Below, piece after piece: positions 1 to 7,869 of a stretch of 36,610 nucleotides of DNA; position 1 is the stretch's first letter; the number at the start of each line of letters is the position of its first letter. The stretch is from Geobacter sp. UBA5735 (lineage in GTDB: Bacteria; Desulfobacterota; Desulfuromonadia; Geobacterales; Geobacteraceae): NCBI GenBank assembly GCA_002419385.1, contig DIFZ01000008.1:1-36610 (forward strand), written 5' to 3'. Below the pieces are notes generated by a model. The model saw nothing but the letters and a program-made list of their open reading frames with translations. It was not told where the DNA came from and did no database searches. The position numbers and the translations under genes were made by a program.

Positions 1-647
1 CGTCGGCATCGACCGTATCGGCAGCTGATTCCTTCAGCTGGGCCGAAGCGAAGAAGACACCCCAGTGGTACATGATCTGGGGCATGCTGTTCCTGAACGT
101 GAGCGCCGGCATGGGCCTGCTCTCCAAGCTTTCTCCCATGGCGCAGGAAGTCATCAGCGCCGCCCAGGGCATCACCGATCCCAAGCAGCTGGCAGTCGCC
201 GGCGGCGCGGTGCTTGCCATGGCCTCCATCTTCAACGGCCTCGGCCGCCTGTTCTGGGCCGCCATGTCCGACAAGATCGGCCGCAAGAACGTATTTTTGA
301 CCATGTTCGCAACCCAGGCGGCACTGTACTTCTACCTGCCGCAGGTGACCAGCGTAACGATGTTCACCGTCATCGCCTGCTACCTGCTGGCCTGCCTCGG
401 CGGCGGTTTCGCGGTCATGCCGGCCTTTGCGGCGGACTCGTTCGGCCCGACCTACATCGGCAAGGTGTACGGTTTCGTGTTGACTGCCTGGGGCGCCGCG
501 GGCGTTGCCGGCGGCCTGGCCTTCGCCAAGTTCGACAAGCAGCAGTCGCTCTACATCGCGGCAGCGCTGCTCATCGCCGGTTTCGTGATTGCGTTCCTGT
601 TCCAGCGGCCCAAGCACGTGTCCCACTACAAAGCTGCTGCTGAATAG
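1..647 (+). CDS. MFS transporter, oxalate/formate antiporter (OFA) type, C-terminal part
   Basis: The frame is open from base 3 without a stop, so the gene begins outside the window and about 215 C-terminal residues are seen. They contain hydrophobic helices separated by an MFS motif-A-like loop (GRLFWAAMSDKIGRKN) between the first two visible helices, as expected for the C-terminal six-helix half of a major facilitator. The helix rich in Gly and Ala after it (LACLGGGFAVMPAFAADSFG) is typical of the OFA family, which exchanges oxalate, formate or related small carboxylates at the inner membrane. The ATG at 72 is internal to the protein, not its start. A strong hairpin follows the stop. The next genes concern CO2 hydration and formate dehydrogenase maturation, which would suit a formate or carboxylate substrate, but the substrate is inference. 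Confidence 0.85.
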   Translation, partial: SASTVSAADSFSWAEAKKTPQWYMIWGMLFLNVSAGMGLLSKLSPMAQEVISAAQGITDPKQLAVAGGAVLAMASIFNGLGRLFWAAMSDKIGRKNVFLTMFATQAALYFYLPQVTSVTMFTVIACYLLACLGGGFAVMPAFAADSFGPTYIGKVYGFVLTAWGAAGVAGGLAFAKFDKQQSLYIAAALLIAGFVIAFLFQRPKHVSHYKAAAE

Positions 648-680
648 TCATCGGATCTGCAGTCATGATTCGATGAAGGT

Positions 681-719
681 TGAACAAATGGGGCCTCCTT
701 GTGAGGCCCCATTTGTTCA
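681..719. terminator. Perfect 17-bp inverted repeat, probable bidirectional terminator
   Basis: Positions 681-697 and 703-719 are exact reverse complements around a 5-base loop (CTTGT). The GC-rich core GGGGCCTC/GAGGCCCC is flanked by an A-rich left arm and a T-rich right arm, the usual layout of an intrinsic terminator. It lies 33 bases after the MFS stop codon and before the carbonic anhydrase group, so it probably separates two transcription units. Confidence 0.8.
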
Positions 720-925
720 TCTGCTCTCTTGATGGCTTCGCGGCAACCCTTATATAAGAAGCTTGACAGAGTTCCTGTCCTTCACCTTGCAGACAGAGAA
801 AAGCGACAGGCACGTGACGAATTGACGCCAGTGCCCCGTGTCGCTCAATGCAAGGGCTGTTTAAGAAGGAGTGCCGTCCGAATCATCAAGATGCTACGAT
901 TATTACACACCGGGAGGAATTGGAA

Positions 926-1540
926 ATGATAGAAAAAAACGTTTTGGCCGATTTCTGTGGCAAAGTTTCAGAGCCGGTCATTGACCCCACCACGTATGTC
1001 CATCCGTTGGCCGCCGTTATCGGCAACGTTATCCTCGGCAAAAACATCATGGTGTCGCCGTGCGCATCCCTCCGGGGTGATGAGGGACAACCCCTGTTTG
1101 TCGGCGATGATTCCAATGTGCAGGACGGTGTTGTCATCCATGCGCTGGAAACCGAAATGAACGGCAGTCCGGTGGAAAAGAACCAGGTCGAGGTCGATGG
1201 GAACAAATATGCCGTCTATGTCGGAAAGCGTGTTTCCCTGGCGCACCAGGTGCAGATTCACGGCCCGGCTGTGGTCATGGACGATACCTTTGTCGGCATG
1301 AAGGTGCTGGTCTTCAAATCGAAGGTAGGCAAGAACTGCGTCATTGAGCCCGGCTCCATCGTCATGGGCGTTACCGTTGCAGATGGTCGCTCTGTCCCTG
1401 CCGGGTCGGTCATAAAAACCCAGCAGCAGGCTGACGAACTGCCGGTGATTACCGATGATTACCCGTTCAAGAGCATGAACAAGGGTGTCCTGCACGTGAA
1501 CAAAGCGCTTGCCAAAGGCTACCTGGCCGCAGGCAAGTAG
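926..1540 (+). CDS. cam: Gamma-class carbonic anhydrase (Cam type)
   Basis: The 204-residue protein is a left-handed beta-helix (hexapeptide repeat) enzyme that hydrates CO2 to bicarbonate. It matches the Methanosarcina Cam subclass, not only the broader YrdA/CaiE group. The expected metal ligands His72, His107 and His112 are present (IHALE and SLAHQVQIHG), along with the structural Arg50, Gln66 and Asp67. Glu53 in RGDEG corresponds to the proton-transfer Glu62 of Cam, and the acidic insertion after the first His (residues 75-90) is also kept. No signal peptide is seen, so it should be cytoplasmic. The start at 926 is chosen because GGGAGGAA lies 6 bases upstream; an in-frame extension to 848 has no ribosome site. 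It is followed after 41 bases by FdhD-MobA, suggesting cotranscription and a link to formate/CO2 metabolism. Confidence 0.9.
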   Translation: MIEKNVLADFCGKVSEPVIDPTTYVHPLAAVIGNVILGKNIMVSPCASLRGDEGQPLFVGDDSNVQDGVVIHALETEMNGSPVEKNQVEVDGNKYAVYVGKRVSLAHQVQIHGPAVVMDDTFVGMKVLVFKSKVGKNCVIEPGSIVMGVTVADGRSVPAGSVIKTQQQADELPVITDDYPFKSMNKGVLHVNKALAKGYLAAGK

Positions 1541-1581
1541 CGAGAAGCGGAGAGAGAAGGCTTGTCTGCAATGAGGCTTCC

Positions 1582-3042
1582 ATGAACAGGCAGAGAGATG
1601 ACAGTTCCTGCGGCCCCGGCCCGGTCTTGCGGTTCGAAAGGGGAAAGATCCTTCCGGTAGAGCATGAGCCGGTACCGGAGGTTTCCCGTTCGCTCATCGT
1701 GAACGGCAGGGAACTGGCGACACTGGTTTCCTCGCCCCATGATCTCTCCTATCTCATTGCCGGCTTTCTCCGCCTTCACGGGCTGATCACCAGCGGCGAA
1801 GACATCCAGCGGCTCAGCATCTGCGATGACACGAGAACCGCACAGGTCATCGTCAGGGGTGAGCTGCCGGCGCGAATCAAGCCGGCGCCCGCCCCTGGCG
1901 GCAGTGCCGCAACCTCACGTGACAGTCTGCAGGTTAGAACGGCTCAGTTCTCCAACGGGCAGGGGGCGGCTGCAGGGCACTTCGTACCGGACGACCTGTT
2001 CCGCCTGATGAGCCAGCTGGCCCGCCAGGCAGGCGGAAACCGAGAATCCGGCGGTATCCACGCAGCAGCGGTGGGCGAAGGCAGGCAGCTCATGCTGTAC
2101 AGTGAGGACATCGGCCGCCACAATGCCCTGGACCGCATTGCGGGAGAGGCGCTCCTGAAAGGCATCGACCTGGGGGGGAAGGTCCTCCTCGTTTCCGGCA
2201 GAGTGTCATCCGAGACCGTCATCAAAGCTTCCCAACTGGGGATTTCGCTCGTTGCTTGCCGAACATCGCCGACAGATCTCGCGGTGCGTCTAGCCCACGA
2301 GGCGGGCATCACCCTCGTGGGGTATCTCAGGGGAGCGGGATTCAACGTCTACACCCATGCCGAGGTCTTTGCCCCAACTCCTGCCGATCACGTGGCAGAT
2401 GGGGTGACGGCGGTGATCCTGGCCGGCGGCAAGTCAACCAGGATGAAGAACAATAAAGCGCTCCTGCCGTACAGCGGTGAACTCTTCATCGAACGCATCC
2501 ACCGTCAGCTGGCTGATATTTTCGACGAAGTCATTCTTGTTACCAACACTCCCGAACTGTACCGTTTTGTGCCCTGCAGGATCGTGCAGGACGTCTTTCC
2601 CGGCCAGGGATCACTTGCCGGAATTCACGCCGGTCTCACCCACAGCACTACCCCGTACATTTTTACGGTTGCCTGTGACATGCCCTATCTCAACCCCGAA
2701 CTCATCCGCCTCATCCTGTCAAGGAAACAGGGCTTCGATGTGGTCATTCCGGAAAGCGAGGGTGGTTTCGAACCGCTCCACGCCGTCTACGGCAAAGGGT
2801 GCCTGCCTGCCATGGAAAAGGCCCTTGCCGAAGGCTCGGGCCGCATCGTGGACTGTTTCGACAGGGACAAGGTAGCCGTGGTTTCCTGCGCTGATGTGGC
2901 GCGGCTGGACCCGAAATTCCTGTCGTTCCGCAACATCAACACCCCCGAGGAGTACTTCTGCTTCAGGGATGAGATGCTGGCTCAGAACGATGACCTCGAA
3001 GGGGAGGATGACATAAGCTTCGCAGGCTCCCCGCACAGGTAG
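1582..3042 (+). CDS. FdhD-MobA fusion: formate dehydrogenase accessory protein fused to Mo-cofactor guanylyltransferase
   Basis: One 486-residue frame holds two enzymes. Residues about 15-265 are FdhD, the sulfurtransferase that matures formate dehydrogenase, with GGIHAAA (157-163), EDIGRHNALDR (175-185), SGRVSSE (205-211) and GYLRGAGFNVYT (247-258). Residues about 274-465 are MobA, which joins GMP to molybdopterin, with LAGGKSTRM (280-288), GSLAGIHAGL (343-352), the metal-binding ACDMP (364-368) and EPLHAVY (397-403). In the MobA loop the usual GxDKALL reads KNNKALL. The odd point is the FdhD half: no cysteine occurs between residues 82 and 225, although this region normally carries the sulfur-bearing Cys (CxxC or SGCG) just before the helix starting FxPDDLF. 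Fusion makes sense because FdhD binds the bis-MGD that MobA produces. It lies between cam and a Usp gene with gaps near 40 bases. Confidence 0.9.
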   Translation: MNRQRDDSSCGPGPVLRFERGKILPVEHEPVPEVSRSLIVNGRELATLVSSPHDLSYLIAGFLRLHGLITSGEDIQRLSICDDTRTAQVIVRGELPARIKPAPAPGGSAATSRDSLQVRTAQFSNGQGAAAGHFVPDDLFRLMSQLARQAGGNRESGGIHAAAVGEGRQLMLYSEDIGRHNALDRIAGEALLKGIDLGGKVLLVSGRVSSETVIKASQLGISLVACRTSPTDLAVRLAHEAGITLVGYLRGAGFNVYTHAEVFAPTPADHVADGVTAVILAGGKSTRMKNNKALLPYSGELFIERIHRQLADIFDEVILVTNTPELYRFVPCRIVQDVFPGQGSLAGIHAGLTHSTTPYIFTVACDMPYLNPELIRLILSRKQGFDVVIPESEGGFEPLHAVYGKGCLPAMEKALAEGSGRIVDCFDRDKVAVVSCADVARLDPKFLSFRNINTPEEYFCFRDEMLAQNDDLEGEDDISFAGSPHR

Positions 3043-3084
3043 CCAGGCACATCAGTTTCAGGAATTCCATTCAGGAGGCGTCTC

Positions 3085-3531
3085 GTGTTCAAGCCGGCCA
3101 GAATCCTCGTCCCCACCGACATGTCGGATCATTCGGACATGGCGATCCGTCATGCCTTTGACATCGCCAGGACCTGCGGTGCCGAGGTCTTTATCCTCCA
3201 TGTCGTCACGGATTCCGTGCGGCAGGTATCGGGCGACTATTGCATGGACGAGGAACAGCTCCGCGTACTGGAGTCACGAGTGTTCGATTCCGCGCGGCGG
3301 GAAGTTTACGGTCAGCTTGCCAAGTTTGCCAGCATGGGGGTTTCCCCGGTTGCCGTCCATATCCGGACTGGTTCTCCCCATGACCAGATTCTCAAGGAGG
3401 CCGCGGAACGGGATGCGGACCTCATCGTCATTGCGACATTCGGCAGGACGGGGCTGGCCAGGTACCTGATGGGCGGTGTCGTCCGGCACGTGCTTGCCGG
3501 CGCTGCATGCTCGGTTCTGCTGGTAAAATAA
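3085..3531 (+). CDS. Universal stress protein, UspA family
   Basis: A single-domain 148-residue Usp with the N-terminal strand ARILVPTDMSDHS and the C-terminal nucleotide-loop region FGRTGLARYLMGGVVRHVL followed by ACSVLLVK. In ATP-binding members the loop reads G-2X-G-9X-G-S/T; here the last position is Gly-Val, so nucleotide binding cannot be assumed. The GTG start is supported by AGGAGG at 3073-3078, 6 bases upstream. It is the last gene of the cam/fdhD-mobA group. The stop codon overlaps the left end of the large palindrome at 3530-3675. Confidence 0.88.
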   Translation: MFKPARILVPTDMSDHSDMAIRHAFDIARTCGAEVFILHVVTDSVRQVSGDYCMDEEQLRVLESRVFDSARREVYGQLAKFASMGVSPVAVHIRTGSPHDQILKEAAERDADLIVIATFGRTGLARYLMGGVVRHVLAGAACSVLLVK

Positions 3532-3675
3532 GTTTCCAGCCGGAAAGGGTGCTTTTGCTCCCTGGCTGTGTCAGGCTGCGGGTTTGCTTGTGCGACGTAC
3601 TCGCGGTACGCCTCCGCGCAAACCCTTGCCTTCCTTGCCAGGAACCAAAATCCCCTCTTTCCGGTCTGGAAACTT
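3530..3675. repeat. 146-bp nested imperfect palindrome between uspA-like gene and hpnH
   Basis: The outer arms AAGTTTCCAGCCGGAAAGGG (3530-3549) and 3652-3675 are reverse complements with small indels. Inside them TTTTGCTCCCTGGC (3553-3566) pairs with GCCAGGAACCAAAA (3637-3650) with two mismatches, then GGGTTTGC (3580-3587) with GCAAACCC (3617-3624), then CGTAC (3596-3600) with GTACG (3606-3610) around TCGCG. All arms share one centre near 3602/3603, so this is a single long cruciform-capable element, not several terminators. It sits between converging genes (uspA-like + and hpnH -), so it may terminate both. Its organisation also resembles a non-autonomous mobile repeat. Which role applies is not decided by the sequence. 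Confidence 0.8.
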
Positions 3676-3728
3676 TGCCGGTAACCGTCAGGACTTTTCA
3701 GATGGCAGAAACGGGAACCTGCAAGCTG

Positions 3729-4727
3729 CTACGACAGGTTCCAGACGATCATCTCCCACAGGTCACGCCAGTTTTTCCCCACTTCCCCGACCACTGACGG
3801 TTCGAAGCCGCAGTGCATCATGCATTGGGCGCATCGATCATCCCTGCCCACGCCGTACCGGTCCCATTCGGTCTTTTCCATCATTTCCCCGTACGTGGGA
3901 TAATGGGCATCCGTAATCAGGTAGCAGGGCGCTTTCCACCCCTGGGTATTGCGTGTGGGGTTTCCCCACGGGGTGCATTCCAGCGCTTTCTCGCCTTTCA
4001 GGAAGCGGAGGTACATCGGGGTCGAGAGGATCCTGTGCCGCTTGCTCATTTCGAAGACTTCGCCGAATTTCTTTTCGATCTCCCTGCGCTCAAGGAAGAG
4101 CTTTTCACCGACCGCTTCATAGCCGAATCCGGGAGCTACCAGGAAGCCGTCAACACCCATATCCTTCAAGAGCGTGAACAGCCTGTCGATTTCTCCCAGG
4201 TCGGTTTCCTTGAATATGGTGGTATTGGTCCAGACGCGGAAACCAAGCTGTTTGGCTTTGCGAATCCCTGCAAGGGCCGTCCGGAAGGCTCCCGTGCACT
4301 CCAGGATCCTGTCGTGGGTCTCCTCCAGGCCATCCATGTGGACGTTCAAGGTGAAGTTCGGATGGGGTTGCAGGCGGTCGAGGGATTCTTCGAGGAGCAG
4401 GCCGTTCGTGCAGAAATAGACATGCTTTTTTCTGGCCAGGACAGCCTCTGTCAGTTCGAATACCCGGGAATAGAGCAATGGTTCGCCGCCGGTTATCGTG
4501 ACGACAGGCGCCGGACATTCGTCTACTGACTGCAGGCATTCGTCAAGGGACATCTCCTGGGAGATGGATGCTGCATATTCGCGAATGCGGCCGCAACCCG
4601 AGCAGGCGAGGTTGCAGAGGTGCGTTGGCTCCAGCATCAGGACCAGGGGGAACTTTTCGACTTTCGCCATCCTGTTGCTGATTATGTATTTTGACAGATC
4701 GTAGTTAAGTCTCAGTGGGAACCGCAT
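3729..4727 (-). CDS. hpnH: HpnH, radical SAM adenosylhopane synthase
   Basis: The 332-residue protein joins a 5'-deoxyadenosyl radical to diploptene to give adenosylhopane, the first step in building the C35 hopanoid side chain. The radical SAM cluster motif CNLACSGCG gives cysteines 38, 42 and 45 (CX3CX2C). It is followed by TGGEPLL for SAM binding, and a further Cys group near the C-terminus (RCAQCMMHCG) is typical of HpnH. The opening MRFPLRLNYDLSKYI with FPLVLMLEPTHLCNL is characteristic of the family. The start at 4727 is set by this conserved N-terminus and an AGGA 12 bases upstream; the open frame reaches 5012 but overlaps dxs. It is the last gene of the leftward shc-hpnA-dxs-hpnH operon, 58 bases after dxs. 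hpnG, the usual next step, is not in this window. Confidence 0.95.
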   Translation of the reverse strand: MRFPLRLNYDLSKYIISNRMAKVEKFPLVLMLEPTHLCNLACSGCGRIREYAASISQEMSLDECLQSVDECPAPVVTITGGEPLLYSRVFELTEAVLARKKHVYFCTNGLLLEESLDRLQPHPNFTLNVHMDGLEETHDRILECTGAFRTALAGIRKAKQLGFRVWTNTTIFKETDLGEIDRLFTLLKDMGVDGFLVAPGFGYEAVGEKLFLERREIEKKFGEVFEMSKRHRILSTPMYLRFLKGEKALECTPWGNPTRNTQGWKAPCYLITDAHYPTYGEMMEKTEWDRYGVGRDDRCAQCMMHCGFEPSVVGEVGKNWRDLWEMIVWNLS

Positions 4728-4785
4728 GTATGACTCATTTCCTTTCGAAGTGCAGCGATTTGCGTATTGAGAGAAGCGATGGAAA

Positions 4786-6696
4786 CTACTTGATTCGTGC
4801 AAGAACCGGTTCAGCCGCTTTCCCGGCCAGAAACGCCCTGGCAGCCCGGGCAATCCCCGCTGCATCAAGGCCCAGGTCAGACCTGAGCTGTGTCTGGCTG
4901 CCCTGTTCGATGAACCTGTCAGGGATGCCGATCCTCCGGACCCGTATCCCGGTGATGCCTTCCCGTTCCAGGAGCTCCAGCACTGCGCTGCCGAATCCCC
5001 CCTGAAGGGCATTTTCCTCGATGGTCATGAGGTTGCCGGTAGCCGAGGCTGCGCCGATGATCAGCTGGCGGTCGAGAGGTTTGACGAAACGGGCGTTGAC
5101 CACGGTTGCATGAATGCCTTCGGCAGCCAGAAGCCCTGCCGCTTCCAGCGCAGGGTAAACGGTGCTGCCGATGGCGATTATCGAAAGATCGGCACCCTCT
5201 GCCAGAATTTCCCCTTTGCCGATTTCCAGGGAAAGGGGATCCGGGTCCATGGCCACGCCGTAACCCTGGCCGCGGGGATAGCGGAGCGCAATCGGGCGGC
5301 CGGAATAGAGTGCGGTTCTGACCATGTGCTGCAGTTCGTTCTCATCTTTCGGCGCCATGACAATCATTTCCGGCAGATGGCGCAGGAACGAGAGGTCGAA
5401 AACACCATGGTGGGTCGGACCGTCATCCCCCACCAGCCCTCCCCGATCGAGGGCAAGGGAGACCGGAAGCTTCTGCAGGCAGATATCGTGGAAAATCTGG
5501 TCATAGCCGCGCTGGGCAAAGGTGGAGTAAATGGCGGCTACCGGCAGGTATCCCTCGACTGCCAGACCGGCGGCGAAGGTCAGGGCATGCTGCTCAGCGA
5601 TACCCACATCGAAGAAGCGTTCCGGGAAGGCCCGTGCGAAGGGCGTCAGCCCGGTTCCATCCGGCATGGCAGCCGTTATACCGATGATTCTGTCATCCTC
5701 GCCGGCCAGCTTTACCAGTGTCTGGCCGAAGACCGAAGTATAGGAGGCTGCACCGCCTTTTCCGGACTTTACCGCGCCGGTTTCGATGTCGAATGCGCCG
5801 ACACCGTGGAACAGGTCCGGTGTCATTTCCGCGGGAGGATATCCCTTGCCCTTTGTCGTCATGACATGGATCAGCATGGGGCCGTCAGCGGTGCGGCAGT
5901 TGCTGAACACCTCCACCAGCTGGGGCAGATCGTGCCCCTGAATGGGGCCGACGTAGTCGAATCCCAGGGCTTCGAACAGCGTGCCGGGAGTCAGGAAACC
6001 CTTCAGGGAGTCTTCCGCTTTCTTGGCGAAATGCAGGATGTTGGTGCCGATTGCGGGAATGCTTTTCAGCAGGGACTCCATCTCCTTCTTCAGGTCCCTG
6101 AAATACTTGCCCGTGAGCTTCCGCGAAATGAATGCGGAAAAAGCGCCCACATTCCGGGAAATCGACATCTCGTTGTCGTTCAGGACGACGATCAGGTTCT
6201 TTCGCAGGTGCCCGGCCTGATTCAGAGCTTCGAAGGCCATCCCGCCGGTCAGTGACCCGTCTCCTATCACCGAGATCACCTTGTGGTCCTTTCCCCTGAG
6301 ACTTGCGGCCACAGCCATCCCCAGCCCTGCCGAGATGGAGGTGGAGGAATGGCCGGCGCCGAAAGCGTCATGGGGGGATTCGGCCCGTTTGGGAAATCCG
6401 CTTATGCCGTGGTATTGACGTTGGGTAGGAAAGACGTCGCGCCTTCCGGTAATGATCTTGTGGGTATAGGCCTGGTGTCCCACGTCCCAGATGATCTTGT
6501 CCGCTGGGGATTCGAAACAGTAATGCAGGGCCAAGGTGAGCTCGACGCAACCCAGGTTGGAGGCCAGATGGCCGCCGGTTACGGAAACGGTCTCCAGCAG
6601 GAACCGGCGCACCTCTTCAGCGAGGGGGATCAGTTCCTCCTGTTTCAGGCGCTTCAGATCTTCCGGACTGTCTATTTTTTCAAGGAGTGGGTACAT
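4786..6696 (-). CDS. dxs: 1-deoxy-D-xylulose-5-phosphate synthase
   Basis: Dxs condenses pyruvate and glyceraldehyde-3-phosphate using thiamine diphosphate and feeds the MEP pathway that supplies isoprenoid units for squalene. The 636-residue length is normal. Visible signatures are GGHLASNLGCVELTLALHY with the catalytic His43, IIWDVGHQAYTHK, the ThDP/Mg motif beginning GDGSLTGGMAFEALN and ending NDN (145-175), and the transketolase-type DVGIAEQHALTFAAGLA with the catalytic Glu. The start at 6696 has AGGGAG 7 bases upstream and matches the family N-terminus (MYPLLEKIDSPEDLKRL); an upstream in-frame start at 6750 is less likely. Its position inside a hopanoid operon suggests a pathway-dedicated copy, though whether another dxs exists elsewhere cannot be seen. 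Confidence 0.96.
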   Translation of the reverse strand: MYPLLEKIDSPEDLKRLKQEELIPLAEEVRRFLLETVSVTGGHLASNLGCVELTLALHYCFESPADKIIWDVGHQAYTHKIITGRRDVFPTQRQYHGISGFPKRAESPHDAFGAGHSSTSISAGLGMAVAASLRGKDHKVISVIGDGSLTGGMAFEALNQAGHLRKNLIVVLNDNEMSISRNVGAFSAFISRKLTGKYFRDLKKEMESLLKSIPAIGTNILHFAKKAEDSLKGFLTPGTLFEALGFDYVGPIQGHDLPQLVEVFSNCRTADGPMLIHVMTTKGKGYPPAEMTPDLFHGVGAFDIETGAVKSGKGGAASYTSVFGQTLVKLAGEDDRIIGITAAMPDGTGLTPFARAFPERFFDVGIAEQHALTFAAGLAVEGYLPVAAIYSTFAQRGYDQIFHDICLQKLPVSLALDRGGLVGDDGPTHHGVFDLSFLRHLPEMIVMAPKDENELQHMVRTALYSGRPIALRYPRGQGYGVAMDPDPLSLEIGKGEILAEGADLSIIAIGSTVYPALEAAGLLAAEGIHATVVNARFVKPLDRQLIIGAASATGNLMTIEENALQGGFGSAVLELLEREGITGIRVRRIGIPDRFIEQGSQTQLRSDLGLDAAGIARAARAFLAGKAAEPVLARIK

Positions 6697-6794
6697 GGGG
6701 CGGCTCCCTGCGGTATTCCGCATGTGGGTATGCGAAACCAGTCTTCGCATGTGGATTCGTCTACGATGGTGACATTACGCTGTCGCAGCGTGAT

Positions 6795-7820
6795 TCACGG
6801 GTTGACCGGCGCTGGAGGGTGCGATGTTTCCCATGGTGCATATCCTTCGGAGCAGAACCATTCGACAGCCCTCTCCAAAGCGTGCCTCACCGGCCTGCGG
6901 GGCAGTCCGAGCTCCCTTACGGCCTTGGCCGAGTCGAAAAACATGTGCTTTTTCGCCATCTGAACCCCTGCCAGGGGGATCAGCGGTTCCCGCCCGGTCA
7001 ATCGTGCGATTCCTTCGTTGACATAAGCCGCGATGAGTATGGGGGTATAGGGGAGCTTCACCCGGGGTGCAGGACGCCCGGATATGTCTGCCAACAGCGC
7101 GAAAATGTCGCGCAGGGTGAGATTTTCATTGCCCAGGATATACTTTTGTCCGATCCGGCCATGGAGGGCGGCGAGAATGTGGCCCTTGGCGCAGTCCTCC
7201 ACGTCGATCAGGTTCAGGCCGGTGTCCAGGTAGGCGGGCATCTTGCGGTTCAGCACATCCACGATGATCTTGCCGGTGGGGGTGGGCTTGATATCGTACG
7301 GGCCCACCGGAGTGGACGGATTGACTATCACCAGGGGCAAGCCCCGTTCGATGAATGTTTCTGCTTCACGCTCGGCGAGGAATTTGCTCTTTTTGTAGTG
7401 ACCGACCATGTCGGAAAAAGAAACAGGGGTATCTTCGGTGCCGGGCGTACCGTCACCCCGATTGCCCAGTGTGCCGACACTGCTTGTGTAAACGACCCTG
7501 CTGACGTCTTTCTGCAATGCGGCTTCGAGTACGGCGCGTGTCCCGCCCACATTCACCGCATACATCGAGGAAGGGTCGCGTGTCCAGAGGCGATAATCCG
7601 CTGCGACATGAAACAGCGTGTCGCAGCCTGTAATGCCTCTGGCGAGGGACTCCGTGTCGCACAGGTCGCCTTCGCTGAGTTCCACGTCCATTCCCGACAG
7701 GTTTTTCCTGTTCGATCCCCGCCTGACAAGCACCTTTACCCTGCAGCCGAGTTCCAGCAGCTCCCGGGCCAGGCATGCTCCGATAAAACCGGTGGCACCG
7801 GTTACGAACACTTTTTTCAT
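6795..7820 (-). CDS. hpnA: HpnA, hopanoid-associated NAD(P)-dependent sugar epimerase
   Basis: A 341-residue extended short-chain dehydrogenase. The Rossmann motif GATGFIG lies at residues 8-14, NVGGTRAVLEA follows the third strand, the active site has TSS (112-114) and YKKSK with Tyr142 and Lys146, and the NPSTPVGPYDIKPTPTG stretch is typical of HpnA. Its exact reaction is not settled in the literature I know; it is placed in hopanoid side-chain modification by constant clustering with shc and hpnH. The start at 7820 is the natural Rossmann start (MKKVFVTGATG), 49 bases downstream of the shc stop; the ribosome site is weak. A longer in-frame form from 7889 would overlap shc. Confidence 0.92.
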   Translation of the reverse strand: MKKVFVTGATGFIGACLARELLELGCRVKVLVRRGSNRKNLSGMDVELSEGDLCDTESLARGITGCDTLFHVAADYRLWTRDPSSMYAVNVGGTRAVLEAALQKDVSRVVYTSSVGTLGNRGDGTPGTEDTPVSFSDMVGHYKKSKFLAEREAETFIERGLPLVIVNPSTPVGPYDIKPTPTGKIIVDVLNRKMPAYLDTGLNLIDVEDCAKGHILAALHGRIGQKYILGNENLTLRDIFALLADISGRPAPRVKLPYTPILIAAYVNEGIARLTGREPLIPLAGVQMAKKHMFFDSAKAVRELGLPRRPVRHALERAVEWFCSEGYAPWETSHPPAPVNP

Positions 7821-7869
7821 AGCATATCTCAACACTGCTCTCCGCGGTACGCGGAGCGGATCAGCAGGC

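Noticed and set aside
5110..6255. Long open frame of 381 codons on the plus strand opposite dxs
   Set aside because: It is antisense to a complete Dxs protein with all catalytic motifs, and its own translation shows no domain.
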